64,000 nt of DNA from a virus, in the IMG/VR virus record IMGVR_UViG_3300034198_008895, positions 1 through 64,000 of that record; one strand, written 5' to 3'. Below are positions 45,941 through 54,327 of the stretch, piece after piece; within the stretch, counting starts at the first letter, position 1; each line of letters opens with the position of its first letter. Under the pieces are notes generated by a model, which worked only from the letters and a program-made list of their open reading frames with translations, searched no databases and had not been told where the DNA came from. The position numbers and the translations under genes were made by a program.

Positions 45941-46410
45941 TTCCTTTTCTTCCTTTTTGGACGACCGATATAAGAGGTCTTGTTTTGTTTCTGGAGTTTC
46001 ATTAGCTCCAGCTTAAGGTCAATTCGATTCGGATGTTTTTGTACAGCTTTTTGCAACTCCTCAAGTGTCCACTGAGTATGCATTTTATTATACGCAGACT
46101 CGGTGAACACTTGGGTTATTTTCTTCATACCGTTCCAGATAACTTTACAAGCTTTAGCAAAATCTTCTTGCTCTTTAGTTACACCTGGACGTTCTTGTCT
46201 TATTTTTTCATGAAGTTCTGGAAATGCAAACCGAAGTCTATCTTTTTCATAATCTTCACGAGGAATAATAAATGGCATAGGAGGACGATGACAAGCCTCT
46301 TTATAAAGTCTCTCCATTTCTTCCGGAGATCTATTAAGTAGAGAATGACCATAATTGATATTCTCTATAATTTCTTCATGAGATAATTCTTTCCAACCAG
46401 GAAGTATCAT
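45937..46410 (-). CDS. Unknown 157-aa protein with basic tail module
   Basis: The N-terminal 100 residues are specific to this protein. The C-terminal 42 residues ([20 protein letters not shown] then LMKLQ...RPKRKKRK) closely match the end of the adjacent 92-aa protein, so one end was probably duplicated. It overlaps both dcd and the 92-aa gene by ATGA-type junctions. Function unknown. Confidence 0.83.
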   Translation of the reverse strand: MILPGWKELSHEEIIENINYGHSLLNRSPEEMERLYKEACHRPPMPFIIPREDYEKDRLRFAFPELHEKIRQERPGVTKEQEDFAKACKVIWNGMKKITQVFTESAYNKMHTQWTLEELQKAVQKHPNRIDLKLELMKLQKQNKTSYIGRPKRKKRK

Positions 46411-46685
46411 TTCTTTTTCTTCCTTTTACCGATCTTCGGTTTGACTCGACTTTGAAGTTTCATTAACTCCATTTTCAAATCGGTACGTTGTGGATGTTTA
46501 GCAACAAGTTTTTGCAGTTCAGCTAAACGATCAAGATCCACATGACTATTGCCACGAACATCAACACTATTAAAATTAGTTTGATGATGATATGGATAAA
46601 TTACATTAATAGATGTCCCGGCAGTAATACAACCAGTGATTGTTAAAGTCCCACTGGTTGCGTTATAGTCAGAAAATAACCCCAT
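46407..46685 (-). CDS. Unknown 92-aa protein with basic tail module
   Basis: N-terminal half is beta-type (GLFSDYNATSGTLTITGC, GTSINVIYPYHHQTNF). C-terminal half is LAELQKLVAKHPQRTDLKME then LMKLQ...KRKKKK, paralogous to the neighbouring 157-aa protein. The highly basic end could bind nucleic acid. AGGAGAAAGTT precedes the start. Confidence 0.83.
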   Translation of the reverse strand: MGLFSDYNATSGTLTITGCITAGTSINVIYPYHHQTNFNSVDVRGNSHVDLDRLAELQKLVAKHPQRTDLKMELMKLQSRVKPKIGKRKKKK

Positions 46686-46694
46686 AACTTTCTC

Positions 46695-46940
46695 CTAAAC
46701 AGGAATTTGCATTGGTCGATAATGCGAGTTATAATTGCGACGCTGGATTGATAAATTAATACCGATACGTTTTGATTCTTGTTCACATTTAATCTGGAAC
46801 CAAGTCTTACGTTTGGTGACACGGTTTTCATAACGAAGACGCCTAAGAGTACCACGAACGCCAGCGGGACGATGTCGAACAAAACGCTTAGTCCAGAAAA
46901 TCGAAATATAAGGACTGATATACTTAAAACAATTAGCCAT
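46695..46940 (-). CDS. Unknown 81-aa basic protein
   Basis: Arg/Lys/Tyr-rich (RHRPAGVRGTLRRLRYENRV, RNYNSHYRPMQ), pI clearly high. A competing longer frame on the same strand at 46643-46957 was rejected because it lacks a ribosome-binding site and overlaps the promoter. GGAGATAATAA precedes this ATG. It may bind nucleic acid; no family recognised. Confidence 0.75.
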   Translation of the reverse strand: MANCFKYISPYISIFWTKRFVRHRPAGVRGTLRRLRYENRVTKRKTWFQIKCEQESKRIGINLSIQRRNYNSHYRPMQIPV

Positions 46941-46969
46941 TTATTATCTCCTATCATATAGACAGTTAT

Positions 46970-46977
46970 TATATATG
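46970..46977 (-). promoter_or_regulatory. CATATATA promoter motif
   Basis: The minus strand reads TACATATATAATAACTG, 30 nt before the 81-aa gene; it probably drives the 46.9-44.7 kb unit including dcd. Confidence 0.62.
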
Positions 46978-46987
46978 TAGGTAAAAA

Positions 46988-47395
46988 TTATCCTATTGTT
47001 AAAGATTGCAAATGTTCAGAATAAGGTTCAATATACTGTCTATCATCATGATCAACATGTTCTAAAAGAATTTTATGCAGTCTCTGAATTAATAAATATT
47101 TATTACTACCTTTATCTTTTAAACTAGTAATAATTTTATTAAACTCACATTTAAGTCTGGTGTGAGAATCAAAGTGAGCTACTATATATTTGAAATTAAT
47201 TTGTCTCATTAATTCTTCTTCATATTCTAAATGATAAATAAAAATTTTATTTAACTCTTCTATTTTTTCAAACAACGTTTCTATTGCTGAAGTTTTATTT
47301 CTTAATATTTCATTTGATATCATGAGAATAGATAGATGTTGTTTATCTATTTCTTCTATGTTTGTTTTGTAGTGTACAAATGCTTCAGGGGACAT
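46988..47395 (-). CDS. Hemerythrin-like protein (complete)
   Basis: 135 aa, the whole four-helix hemerythrin domain. All seven di-iron ligands are in place: His20 (in IDKQH), His55 and Glu59 (HLEYE), His74 and His78 (HFDSH), His113 and Asp118 (HVDHDD). The spacing matches classical hemerythrins (54/58/73/77 there). It should bind O2 or NO reversibly or sense oxygen; no partner domain is attached. The start (ATG at 47395) lacks a strong ribosome-binding site. Rare in phages. It lies between the 188-aa gene and the dcd unit. Confidence 0.88.
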   Translation of the reverse strand: MSPEAFVHYKTNIEEIDKQHLSILMISNEILRNKTSAIETLFEKIEELNKIFIYHLEYEEELMRQINFKYIVAHFDSHTRLKCEFNKIITSLKDKGSNKYLLIQRLHKILLEHVDHDDRQYIEPYSEHLQSLTIG

Positions 47396-47422
47396 CGCTA
47401 AATCTTTCTTTAAACTAATTAA

Positions 47423-47989
47423 TTATGAGAAACGACCACCAGAATCACCACCACCAGGTTTACGTTTAATTAGATTACGTATGCCTTGGTAATCTGGTTT
47501 CTCAACAACCTTGCGCTCTTCTTCAGCTCTAACCAATGGGTTAACCAAACCAATGTTAACCTTCTTACTAATAAACAGATTATCAATAACTTCACGAGGT
47601 TTAGCTTTCTCGTAAATATGTTTAGATAGTTTTTCAAGAGCCGTTATAAGCTCTTTATTATTCTGAGCATCCATTTGTCCATGAATACTCACACGAATAT
47701 ATTCTTTCCATTCTGCAAGATATAATTCAATATGCTTATGCATAGTAATCATATCTTCACGATTAGGAATTTGTACTTCTATACCTCGATCATAATAATC
47801 AAGAATTTTGCTAATAGGAATTTTAACCATTGTAAGATTATTTTCAAGCATCTTATCAACGTTTTTATTCTGAGTAATATAAGTTCCAAAACGTCTAATG
47901 TGTTCTGGATCTAATGTAGTTTGTTCTGGAATATAAACTGTGTAAAGATTATCCCATATCTTCGGCGCGTGCATTGACGGGAACGTCAT
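47423..47989 (-). CDS. Unknown 188-aa protein
   Basis: Starts MTFPSMHAPKIWDNLYTVYI after AGGAGTACATC. Helical centre, and a C-terminal basic/Gly end (NLIKRKPGGGDSGGRFS) typical of small phage structural or scaffolding-related proteins. Followed by the hemerythrin gene after 28 nt. No family recognised. Confidence 0.82.
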   Translation of the reverse strand: MTFPSMHAPKIWDNLYTVYIPEQTTLDPEHIRRFGTYITQNKNVDKMLENNLTMVKIPISKILDYYDRGIEVQIPNREDMITMHKHIELYLAEWKEYIRVSIHGQMDAQNNKELITALEKLSKHIYEKAKPREVIDNLFISKKVNIGLVNPLVRAEEERKVVEKPDYQGIRNLIKRKPGGGDSGGRFS

Positions 47990-48039
47990 GATGTACTCCT
48001 AGCATTAATCAATTTATTTTGTTAAATATAAAAAAAGAA

Positions 48040-48065
48040 AAGAGACTACCATATGGTAGTCTCTT
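48040..48065 (-). terminator. Terminator
   Basis: An 11-bp stem (AAGAGACTACC, loop ATAT, GGTAGTCTCTT) followed by TTCTTTTTTTAT on the minus strand. Confidence 0.88.
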
Positions 48066-48069
48066 ATTT

Positions 48070-49119
48070 TTAATACCGAACTGTTTTAATTTTCATGATG
48101 ATGGTGTCACCATTTCTTAAAACAAAAGTAAAAATATCACCGCTGACAGATACAGCCTCATTTATATTTGTAGGTTCAATATACTCAGGCATACTGAATT
48201 TATCTGTAGAAATAAAGTTAAAGTTTATATAATTATCACGAACATCAGGTCGAATAGTTTTAGGATCTACTTTTGTACCATCAGCCTTTGTATACGAGAT
48301 AACCTGAACTTCTTCTTGTTTAGGGTCACGACAGAGGCTAACATTTAATATTTCCAAATGTTCAGCCAATTTACCGCCATAGAGTTTCCACTCATTGATT
48401 AAGCAACTAACAATATCAAAACTCAAGACCTTTAACTTTGTACAAAGTGCAAGAAGTTCTTTAGTAACTTTTTCAGGAACTTTCATATCGTCACAATACT
48501 CCTGAATAACATCATCACTAAGGCGAGCATACTTGAAGTGGTAGTGAACACGACCAGGTCGATTTAATAAATATTCAGAAATAAGCCCAACATCATTTTC
48601 TGTAAATAGATGTAGACGCTTAGAATTACCAAGTCCATCTAGTAGACTTAATAAACCAGATTGTGTAGGAACACCACCGCCACTATCATAAGTCTTATAG
48701 TTTTTACCGAACTCGTCAAAAACCAAAACACAGTTTCCAACGTTTTCGATAAAATTAAATATTTCTGCACCTGGATAAGGTTTATTAATTTGGATAACAG
48801 GGGTACCTGTGTCAATCATTGCATTTGCAATGAACTTAGTGAAAAGAGATTTACCAGAACCTTTAAGACCTGTTGACAGAATTCCTGTATTACCTTGCTT
48901 ACGAAGATGTGTTTTAATAACACGTTCTGCCGCCGCAGCATAATTCCCATATGTTTTAGCAGGTAATGAATATTTATCAGCAACTTCTAAAAGGTAAAAA
49001 CCATTATCTCTATCAAATTCCAGAGAGTAAAGTTTAGAATTAAGACTTTCAGTCTTTAGTCCATCGGGCAACTTTTCAACAAAAGTCTTTTGCCCAGAAA
49101 TAATGAATTGTACCGACAT
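48070..49119 (-). CDS. AAA-type P-loop ATPase
   Basis: 349 aa. Walker A is GLKGSGKS (84-91), Walker B is VLVFDEF (131-137) with Asp135 and Glu136, a TEN sensor-like segment lies at 173-175, and RPGR (187-190) supplies candidate arginine fingers. A small C-terminal domain follows. It has a single AAA core and no DNA-binding or protease domain. It may act as a remodelling or DNA-handling ATPase in replication or assembly. Alone in its unit with terminator and a degenerate promoter motif. Confidence 0.87.
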   Translation of the reverse strand: MSVQFIISGQKTFVEKLPDGLKTESLNSKLYSLEFDRDNGFYLLEVADKYSLPAKTYGNYAAAAERVIKTHLRKQGNTGILSTGLKGSGKSLFTKFIANAMIDTGTPVIQINKPYPGAEIFNFIENVGNCVLVFDEFGKNYKTYDSGGGVPTQSGLLSLLDGLGNSKRLHLFTENDVGLISEYLLNRPGRVHYHFKYARLSDDVIQEYCDDMKVPEKVTKELLALCTKLKVLSFDIVSCLINEWKLYGGKLAEHLEILNVSLCRDPKQEEVQVISYTKADGTKVDPKTIRPDVRDNYINFNFISTDKFSMPEYIEPTNINEAVSVSGDIFTFVLRNGDTIIMKIKTVRY

Positions 49120-49183
49120 GTTTCGTCCTCAATAAGTTTCAACCGATGTGACAAATATTTTTTATTCAATCAAAGCCAATTAT

Positions 49184-49189
49184 TATATG
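49184..49189 (-). promoter_or_regulatory. Degenerate CATATA promoter motif
   Basis: The minus strand reads TACATATAATAATTGG, 65 nt before the ATPase gene. Confidence 0.45.
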
Positions 49190-49215
49190 TATAGTTATAA
49201 CTGATTCAAAAACAA

Positions 49216-49245
49216 ATAAGACTGGAGGGTAACCTCCAGTCTTAT
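49216..49245 (-). terminator. Terminator
   Basis: A 13-bp stem (ATAAGACTGGAGG, loop GTAA, CCTCCAGTCTTAT) followed by TTGTTTTTG on the minus strand. Confidence 0.9.
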
Positions 49246-49247
49246 CA

Positions 49248-49742
49248 TTACCAATTTTCTAAACTCTTTTTATCTTTGATCATCTCTTCTAATTTATCAA
49301 GAGCTTGTAATTTATCAGGTATATATTCTTTATCTGACGCAGAGTTAATTTTTTCACGTGCATTTTTCATAGTTTCCCATGAATAAGGCACAGCGTCTCC
49401 TTCTGAATCATGTTTAGAATCATCTTTACGTACATATTCAGCAGTAACCCAGATATCTGTACTACCTTTATAAAGTTTAGCTCTTTCAGGTTTATCAAAC
49501 TCAAATTCATGAGTAATCTCTAATCCAATAGGTTTTACATTTTTAATAAGAATACCAACTTCTTCTAAACATTCTTTAATAGCCGTATTGATAAGATCAT
49601 CGCCATTATCAAATCCACCGCCAGGAAAAATATATGAAGAAAATTTACCTTTAATATATTTCTTACAAAGAAGAATAGAGTTACCATTTGTGATAATAAC
49701 TCTAACACATTTTCGAAGTGTTCTTGTATCTTGTTCCGACAT
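49248..49742 (-). CDS. Nudix hydrolase
   Basis: 164 aa from the ATG at 49742 (GAGGTTAAT upstream). The Nudix box spans residues 42-64 (GG...DD...AIKECLEEVGI): Gly42, Asp48 in place of the usual Glu, Lys56 in place of Arg, then Glu57, Glu60, Glu61 and Gly63 as expected. It hydrolyses a nucleoside diphosphate linked to another group; the substrate is unknown. It lies directly downstream of the 457-aa structural gene and may be expressed with it. Confidence 0.88.
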   Translation of the reverse strand: MSEQDTRTLRKCVRVIITNGNSILLCKKYIKGKFSSYIFPGGGFDNGDDLINTAIKECLEEVGILIKNVKPIGLEITHEFEFDKPERAKLYKGSTDIWVTAEYVRKDDSKHDSEGDAVPYSWETMKNAREKINSASDKEYIPDKLQALDKLEEMIKDKKSLENW

Positions 49743-49753
49743 ATTAACCTCAG

Positions 49754-51127
49754 TTAAGAATTTACTTTTATTAAGAACCAAAGGACAGGAAGCAAATAAA
49801 GCTGATGAAGTAAACTAAACTCCATATACTTTTCAATAGCAATAACTAGATCTTCTTTAGCAATAGCTTGTTTAGTCACATGCTTAAAGATTAAAAGTTC
49901 AATATAACTCAGATTAGCAAAGGTGGAATTATCTGTTATATAGTTATAAAAGTTTTCAGATACTACATAGTAGTCATCTAAGAATAATTCATGTAAAAGA
50001 TGCTGATTAAAAACAGCATTATTATTGACAGCCTGGATAGGAATAACAGGAACAAAATAGTTCTTAGTCGACTTAACTGACTCAATAAAGGAATTCAGTT
50101 CAGCGTCAGGAGCAATTTCATCTATATTTACAGACGTATTAGGTTCCACAGGAAAATTAATGTAGTCAGCACCTGTGTGAAATACAGTCCCAAGCCTAGC
50201 TCTATTCGGAAGCATATGACTTGGTATAAAATTATAACGTTTATTAATACCGCTGATAGTATTAATATTTCTGGTAAATAATAAGTCAAATATGGATTTT
50301 TGGTTAATGTACTTATTATCACCGTAATTGTGCCTAAAGAATGGAACATCTGCTAACTCACGATAGTCAATGATCTTAGAGAGAAAACCTAATAACAAAG
50401 GATCATAGACTTTGTAAGGTAATCCAGGAATAAGAATAGTACCAGCTTCTTTTTGCGCAAACGTGGAGAAGTAGTAATCCTTAGATTCCTGTGTTAAAAC
50501 TCTAAGACGATCAATAGCTTCTTTAACAGACGGCTTTATAAGCACATCACGATTAAAGTAGTTTGTATCTTTGTTAAAGAAATAAGAATCCTGGATACGT
50601 GCTTTAAGACTAGCAATGAAATCAGGTTCTTCTGATGTATAGTAAAGAAGATTATAATTAATTTCGTAAATAGAATCTTTACGGAATGTTTTACGAACAA
50701 CACTGTTAACCATGAAGACAGCATCTTCACCAGAGTCAACAGGTGCAATGAAGATATCACCTACATTAGGTGTTAAACTATAAGGACTTAGCGCTGATCC
50801 AGTAACAGTAGTGATACCTGTAGCGGCATCATAACTACTAGATAACGGAGAAGAAACTTGAATAACCATACCGTTAACTTCATAGTAAGGTTGATTCAGG
50901 TTAGGAACACTCGGATCAAAGTTCTCAAGTGTATTATTCTTATTTAGAATTTGTCCATAGAAGTTAACAGTCCAAGGATAACCTTCAACATACTTCAATA
51001 AAGATGTAATTTTAGATTCAGGTACCAAGGTTGTAAATATAGATTTAGATGGTTCTTGAATTGCCTGTGGCAGTGTTTGTTCTGCCGCAACCGGTGGTTG
51101 GTCAGGTTGTAATCTAACTAAGCCCAT
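49754..51127 (-). CDS. Putative virion structural protein, 457 aa
   Basis: ATG at 51127 after AAAGGAACAATC. The N-terminus is proline/glutamine-rich, then a large beta-type region (about 60-150, PLSSSYDAATGITTVTGSAL) and a helical C-terminal half ending YLLPVLWFLIKVNS. The sequence has the feel of baseplate or tail proteins of giant phages. A late-type motif precedes it, which fits virion expression. No specific family recognised. Confidence 0.72.
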   Translation of the reverse strand: MGLVRLQPDQPPVAAEQTLPQAIQEPSKSIFTTLVPESKITSLLKYVEGYPWTVNFYGQILNKNNTLENFDPSVPNLNQPYYEVNGMVIQVSSPLSSSYDAATGITTVTGSALSPYSLTPNVGDIFIAPVDSGEDAVFMVNSVVRKTFRKDSIYEINYNLLYYTSEEPDFIASLKARIQDSYFFNKDTNYFNRDVLIKPSVKEAIDRLRVLTQESKDYYFSTFAQKEAGTILIPGLPYKVYDPLLLGFLSKIIDYRELADVPFFRHNYGDNKYINQKSIFDLLFTRNINTISGINKRYNFIPSHMLPNRARLGTVFHTGADYINFPVEPNTSVNIDEIAPDAELNSFIESVKSTKNYFVPVIPIQAVNNNAVFNQHLLHELFLDDYYVVSENFYNYITDNSTFANLSYIELLIFKHVTKQAIAKEDLVIAIEKYMEFSLLHQLYLLPVLWFLIKVNS

Positions 51128-51140
51128 GATTGTTCCTTTA

Positions 51141-51155
51141 TATAGAGTCAAATCA
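51141..51155 (-). promoter_or_regulatory. Putative late promoter
   Basis: The minus strand reads TGATTTGACTCTATA, 14 nt before the ATG of the 457-aa protein, similar to the motifs at 14402 and 56964. Confidence 0.45.
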
Positions 51156-51175
51156 TTTTTAAACAAAAAAAAAAA

Positions 51176-51201
51176 CACCTACCCCCTGTTTGGGATAGGT
51201 G
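51176..51201 (-). terminator. Terminator
   Basis: A stem with one mismatch (CACCTACCCC / GGGATAGGTG) followed by TTTTTTTTTTG on the minus strand. Confidence 0.8.
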
Positions 51202-51208
51202 CTCTTTA

Positions 51209-51730
51209 TCAGTTCACAGTCTTACTGACAGGAACAGTTGCGCTGCTATCCATCATATCAGCTTGAAGTGTGTGAGCAAGATTATCAATGAACTGATCAA
51301 ACCCACCAGCATCTTGAATCATTTCATCAACTTTCTCATGGTTAATTGTGATAATACCTGGTTCATTAGGAATAGTAAAACCATCCCACCAGTGACCACA
51401 ATAATCCATAGCAGCTTGCAACACTTCTCGAATATCCTTAATTCTGATCTGACCATTCTTATGTTCGATCAAACCAGATATTTCAGGATGAGCCATTTGA
51501 TTATAAACCCTAGCGTGTTGCAAAGGCTTAATCCAACGGAACAATTCATGCTGACCAAAATTGATCGATGTTTTTTCTTCTTTCTCCATCATGGTGACCA
51601 TGAGTATATCATCAACGATACTTTGCCGAAGTTCCTCATCCGACATATTGTTGATGCTGAAGATATTATTATGAACAACGCTAAACATCAAAACGTCATT
51701 CATTGTTTCTTCAATACTTCTTTTAAACAT
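51209..51730 (-). CDS. Unknown 173-aa protein
   Basis: Acidic, Met-rich protein (MFKRSIEETMNDVLMFSVVH and DDILMVTMMEKEEKTSINF) with a Trp-containing middle (YCGHWWDGFTIPNEPG). It starts 8 nt after the 201-aa gene's stop and ends at a terminator. No family recognised. Confidence 0.84.
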   Translation of the reverse strand: MFKRSIEETMNDVLMFSVVHNNIFSINNMSDEELRQSIVDDILMVTMMEKEEKTSINFGQHELFRWIKPLQHARVYNQMAHPEISGLIEHKNGQIRIKDIREVLQAAMDYCGHWWDGFTIPNEPGIITINHEKVDEMIQDAGGFDQFIDNLAHTLQADMMDSSATVPVSKTVN

Positions 51731-51738
51731 GTCAGCTC

Positions 51739-52344
51739 CTAGCAGACGTATTTAACTTTCTGAGATTGATGAATTTCTTCCAACCGTTTACAGTGCGGTG
51801 TGTTGACAGTATAGAAAGAATCTTTCTTGACCCGTTGCATGAAGGCTTCTACAGAAAAAGCAATATCATCCGGAGAAAAGTACTGACCGTTAGCCATCAT
51901 GTAATGATGACTATTTTCTTCATCATCGGAATCACCGCTGTAAGTACCCTTGAAGTATTCACCGAAAGTCAGTTCGATATATTCCACCCAAACAGTTTCA
52001 TTGTTCAGATGGAACAAACCCCAGCTATGAGACAGAACAACAATGTCTTCATTTTCCAGTTTTACCTGGATACTGTTACTGGTTTTCAGAATGTTCAGGA
52101 TATCAGTCATAGATTTCATCAAGAAATCATTCTTATTTATTTCGAAATTCTTGAACGGCACCCATTCTTTTTTCTGTTGATCACGATAATGGGTGTTGGA
52201 AATACCATTATCATACCAATCAACAGCATTAACAGAACCACCGCCATAACCGGCAGCTGCGAAAGCTTTGTCGATGGTTTCGCCATAGATATGAGACTTC
52301 GAACCATCCAGCCAGTAGACGGTAAACCATTGATTCCTATCCAT
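51739..52344 (-). CDS. Unknown 201-aa protein
   Basis: Beta-rich acidic protein (QWFTVYWLDGSKSHIYGETI, NEDIVVLSHSWGLFHLNN, HHYMMANGQYFSPDDIAFS). AGGAGAAACAA precedes the start. Probably co-transcribed with the 173-aa gene. No family recognised. Confidence 0.85.
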   Translation of the reverse strand: MDRNQWFTVYWLDGSKSHIYGETIDKAFAAAGYGGGSVNAVDWYDNGISNTHYRDQQKKEWVPFKNFEINKNDFLMKSMTDILNILKTSNSIQVKLENEDIVVLSHSWGLFHLNNETVWVEYIELTFGEYFKGTYSGDSDDEENSHHYMMANGQYFSPDDIAFSVEAFMQRVKKDSFYTVNTPHCKRLEEIHQSQKVKYVC

Positions 52345-52379
52345 TTGTTTCTCCTAATAACTTAATAATTTAAAAAAAC

Positions 52380-52399
52380 AAGAGACCCGAAGGTCTCTT
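52380..52399 (-). terminator. Terminator
   Basis: An 8-bp stem (AAGAGACC, loop CGAA, GGTCTCTT) followed by GTTTTTTTA on the minus strand. Confidence 0.87.
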
Positions 52400-52403
52400 A
52401 TTC

Positions 52404-52640
52404 TTAGAAGTGGATAACCACTTGTTCTTCTTCAACAACCGGTTCCCATTTGAAAGGGAGATCTGCTGACGTCAAACCGTCGAGCGGAGTATGGATGGTC
52501 AGGTAAATTTTACCTGTACCTTCTTTACCGTTGTTAAACACAGAAAACGGTTCCATCTCTTTGCCAGCAAAAACAGCATCGATGATGGTGTCAGATTTTT
52601 CACGAACAGACAATTGTTTTTGCCCTTGAATCAGTTCCAT
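52404..52640 (-). CDS. Unknown 78-aa protein
   Basis: ATG at 52640 after AAGGAGTTAAAAAA; the in-frame extension upstream is rejected because this site is strong. Beta-type protein (FNNGKEGTGKIYLTIHTPLD, FKWEPVVEEEQVVIHF). Single-gene unit between two terminators. No family recognised. Confidence 0.83.
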   Translation of the reverse strand: MELIQGQKQLSVREKSDTIIDAVFAGKEMEPFSVFNNGKEGTGKIYLTIHTPLDGLTSADLPFKWEPVVEEEQVVIHF

Positions 52641-52715
52641 TTTTTTAACTCCTTTGTCCTTTTGGTGGAATAGTTTAAAGTAAGGACATAAACTTTGAAC
52701 TATATAGTCAGATTT

Positions 52716-52723
52716 TATATATG
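52716..52723 (-). promoter_or_regulatory. CATATATA promoter motif
   Basis: The minus strand reads TTACATATATAAAATCTG, 76 nt before the 78-aa gene, a longer leader than usual. Confidence 0.55.
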
Positions 52724-52747
52724 TAACCAAACATTTTTCAAACACAG

Positions 52748-52771
52748 CTAGCAGGGATTTCTCCCTGCTAG
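52748..52771 (-). terminator. Terminator
   Basis: A 10-bp stem (CTAGCAGGGA, loop TTTC, TCCCTGCTAG), directly after the 265-aa gene. Confidence 0.8.
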
Positions 52772-52778
52772 TTTTTTA

Positions 52779-53576
52779 TTACTGAAACTCGTGTTTGTGT
52801 TTAGCCCAAAGGTCATTAATTTCTTCATCATCAAAACCAATAAAGAAGTTAACAGGCGCTACACCGTGCATTAATACTTCTAATACACTATTAGGTTGAA
52901 TAGTAAGCGAGGTTTGTTCAGGCACTATCTGAACATCTACCATAGATAAGAAATTTTTATTTTGTTCAGTATTATACTTATGCCCAGTAATAAGTGATTT
53001 AATTACATCGTTCTTAAAATGGGTAAGTTCAATAGAAAATTGTTCTGTTAATTGCGGCGATACACCATTAGGCATCGCCTGAGTTTTAATCTTTTCAACA
53101 GTGTAATCAAACAACTGTTGAGCAAATTCTTTTTGTCTAATAGGATTATAAATAGTTGTCAAACACTCTATTACTCTATCTTTTTCAACAAGAGTTGGAT
53201 ATTCAAAAAAGTTTGTCTTTGGTTCAGTGATAGGAATAACTGCCTGTGTAACTGTACCAAGTTCTTTAGCAACTTCCATATACTTCAGAACTTTTCTCTT
53301 CTTGGCTTCAATCTTGTCACGATTGTCAATTCCGAAAAGAGGAACACCGGCTTCTTGAAGAAGTTCAACACAAGCTTTCAGATCAATTAGCTCATTAACA
53401 AGCATCTCGATCTTAGTCAATCCAGTTGCAGGATCAACATCAGTAAAGCCAAAACGAAGAGCTTTGTGAAGATCTTTCGAAAGCTTAAGAGATACCTTAC
53501 CAAGTTCAAAAGCTAGTTCAGCAACTTCACCAGCTTCTTCAGATGTACAAACAGTCAGATGGTTAATTGGTGTCAT
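52779..53576 (-). CDS. Protein with N-terminal MazG-like (all-alpha NTP pyrophosphatase) domain
   Basis: 265 aa. Residues 8-75 (SEEAGEVAELAFELGKVSL, KALRFGFTDVDP, LVNELIDLKACVELLQEAG) fit the phage all-alpha NTP-PPase pattern with EExxE (13-17) and ExxD (62-65) metal ligands. Such enzymes hydrolyse NTPs or dNTPs to monophosphates, or lower (p)ppGpp, which may help phage growth. The C-terminal 190 residues are of unknown fold. The 66-aa gene overlaps its start by 14 nt. Confidence 0.78.
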   Translation of the reverse strand: MTPINHLTVCTSEEAGEVAELAFELGKVSLKLSKDLHKALRFGFTDVDPATGLTKIEMLVNELIDLKACVELLQEAGVPLFGIDNRDKIEAKKRKVLKYMEVAKELGTVTQAVIPITEPKTNFFEYPTLVEKDRVIECLTTIYNPIRQKEFAQQLFDYTVEKIKTQAMPNGVSPQLTEQFSIELTHFKNDVIKSLITGHKYNTEQNKNFLSMVDVQIVPEQTSLTIQPNSVLEVLMHGVAPVNFFIGFDDEEINDLWAKHKHEFQ

Positions 53577-53763
53577 TTTTTTCTTTCAGTTTCCAGTTAC
53601 AGTTTTCATTATCCCAGACATAGTCATCATTATTACCTTTAAACCCGAAAGTATATTCCTTCAAACCTAATGCATCACAGGCACCTTGAAAGGAAGTGGC
53701 ATTGATGACATGGCGTTTACCATTGCTGGAATAAATGGTAAACGCCTCAAATTTAACTTGCAT
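53563..53763 (-). CDS. Unknown 66-aa protein
   Basis: Begins MQVKFEAFTIYSSNGKRHVI and ends with a Trp/Asn-rich acidic part (NDDYVWDNENCNWKLKEKND). It shares one base with the upstream 135-aa gene's stop and overlaps the MazG-like gene. No family recognised. Confidence 0.82.
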   Translation of the reverse strand: MQVKFEAFTIYSSNGKRHVINATSFQGACDALGLKEYTFGFKGNNDDYVWDNENCNWKLKEKNDTN

Positions 53764-54170
53764 TAGTGAATAGGGTTGATATAAGCTTCATCAGTGTTAG
53801 GATTAACCGTAACATGAATAGACTTAGCATTGGACATAAGTTCTTTCACATGGTCGGTATCTTCGATTGCTTCATAAGCAAACTTAAGGATATCACCATT
53901 AAGCAGAGCTTCTTCAATCTTCTCTTTGTCGATAGAGAAGTGAATACTCAACAAAATATAAAGCGTCATATGGAATATCTTATCACTACGACGATACAAC
54001 GTATGGTACATATTCTTATGTTGATCGAAGAATGCATTCATAGGTTCTGAATTTTCAGGTGAACCATACATATCACGATTAGTTTTGTTACGGATATAGT
54101 CATTCAGTAAATAGATCTTGGCACTGTCGTCCACATATTCAGCATCAATATGAGCTGTAGGGTGAGTCAT
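53763..54170 (-). CDS. Unknown 135-aa protein
   Basis: ATG at 54170 after AAGGAGAATAAA; the frame extends upstream into the tRNA region and that part is not coding. Helical centre (HKNMYHTLYRRSDKIFHMTL, KEKIEEALLNGDILKFAYEA) and a beta end (KSIHVTVNPNTDEAYINP). First gene after the tRNA-Tyr unit's terminator. No family recognised. Confidence 0.83.
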   Translation of the reverse strand: MTHPTAHIDAEYVDDSAKIYLLNDYIRNKTNRDMYGSPENSEPMNAFFDQHKNMYHTLYRRSDKIFHMTLYILLSIHFSIDKEKIEEALLNGDILKFAYEAIEDTDHVKELMSNAKSIHVTVNPNTDEAYINPIH

Positions 54171-54200
54171 TTTATTCTCCTTGGTGGTGAAAGATGAAAA

Positions 54201-54232
54201 AGTATAGACAGAGGTTAACCTCTGTCTATACT
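54201..54232 (-). terminator. Terminator of the tRNA-Tyr/Ser unit
   Basis: A perfect 32-base palindrome (16-bp half AGTATAGACAGAGGTT) in a hairpin, 11 nt after the tRNA-Tyr CCA, followed by TTTTCATC on the minus strand. Confidence 0.8.
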
Positions 54233-54242
54233 CTTTTAGTTG

Positions 54243-54327
54243 TGGTGGACCGGGCATGATTCGAACATGCGAAGCACGAGGCGTCAGATTTACAGTCTGA
54301 TGGGTTTGACCGCTCCCCAACCAGTCC
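54243..54327 (-). tRNA. tRNA-Tyr(GUA)
   Basis: Acceptor GGACTGG/CCGGTCC, anticodon loop CTGTAAA (GUA), long variable arm, T-arm GCATG TTCGAAT CATGC, encoded CCA. Confidence 0.95.

Noticed and set aside
46643-46957. 104-aa frame overlapping the 81-aa basic gene
   Set aside because: It has no ribosome-binding site and its ATG region lies in the leader; the 81-aa frame has GGAGATAATAA and a good spacing to the promoter.
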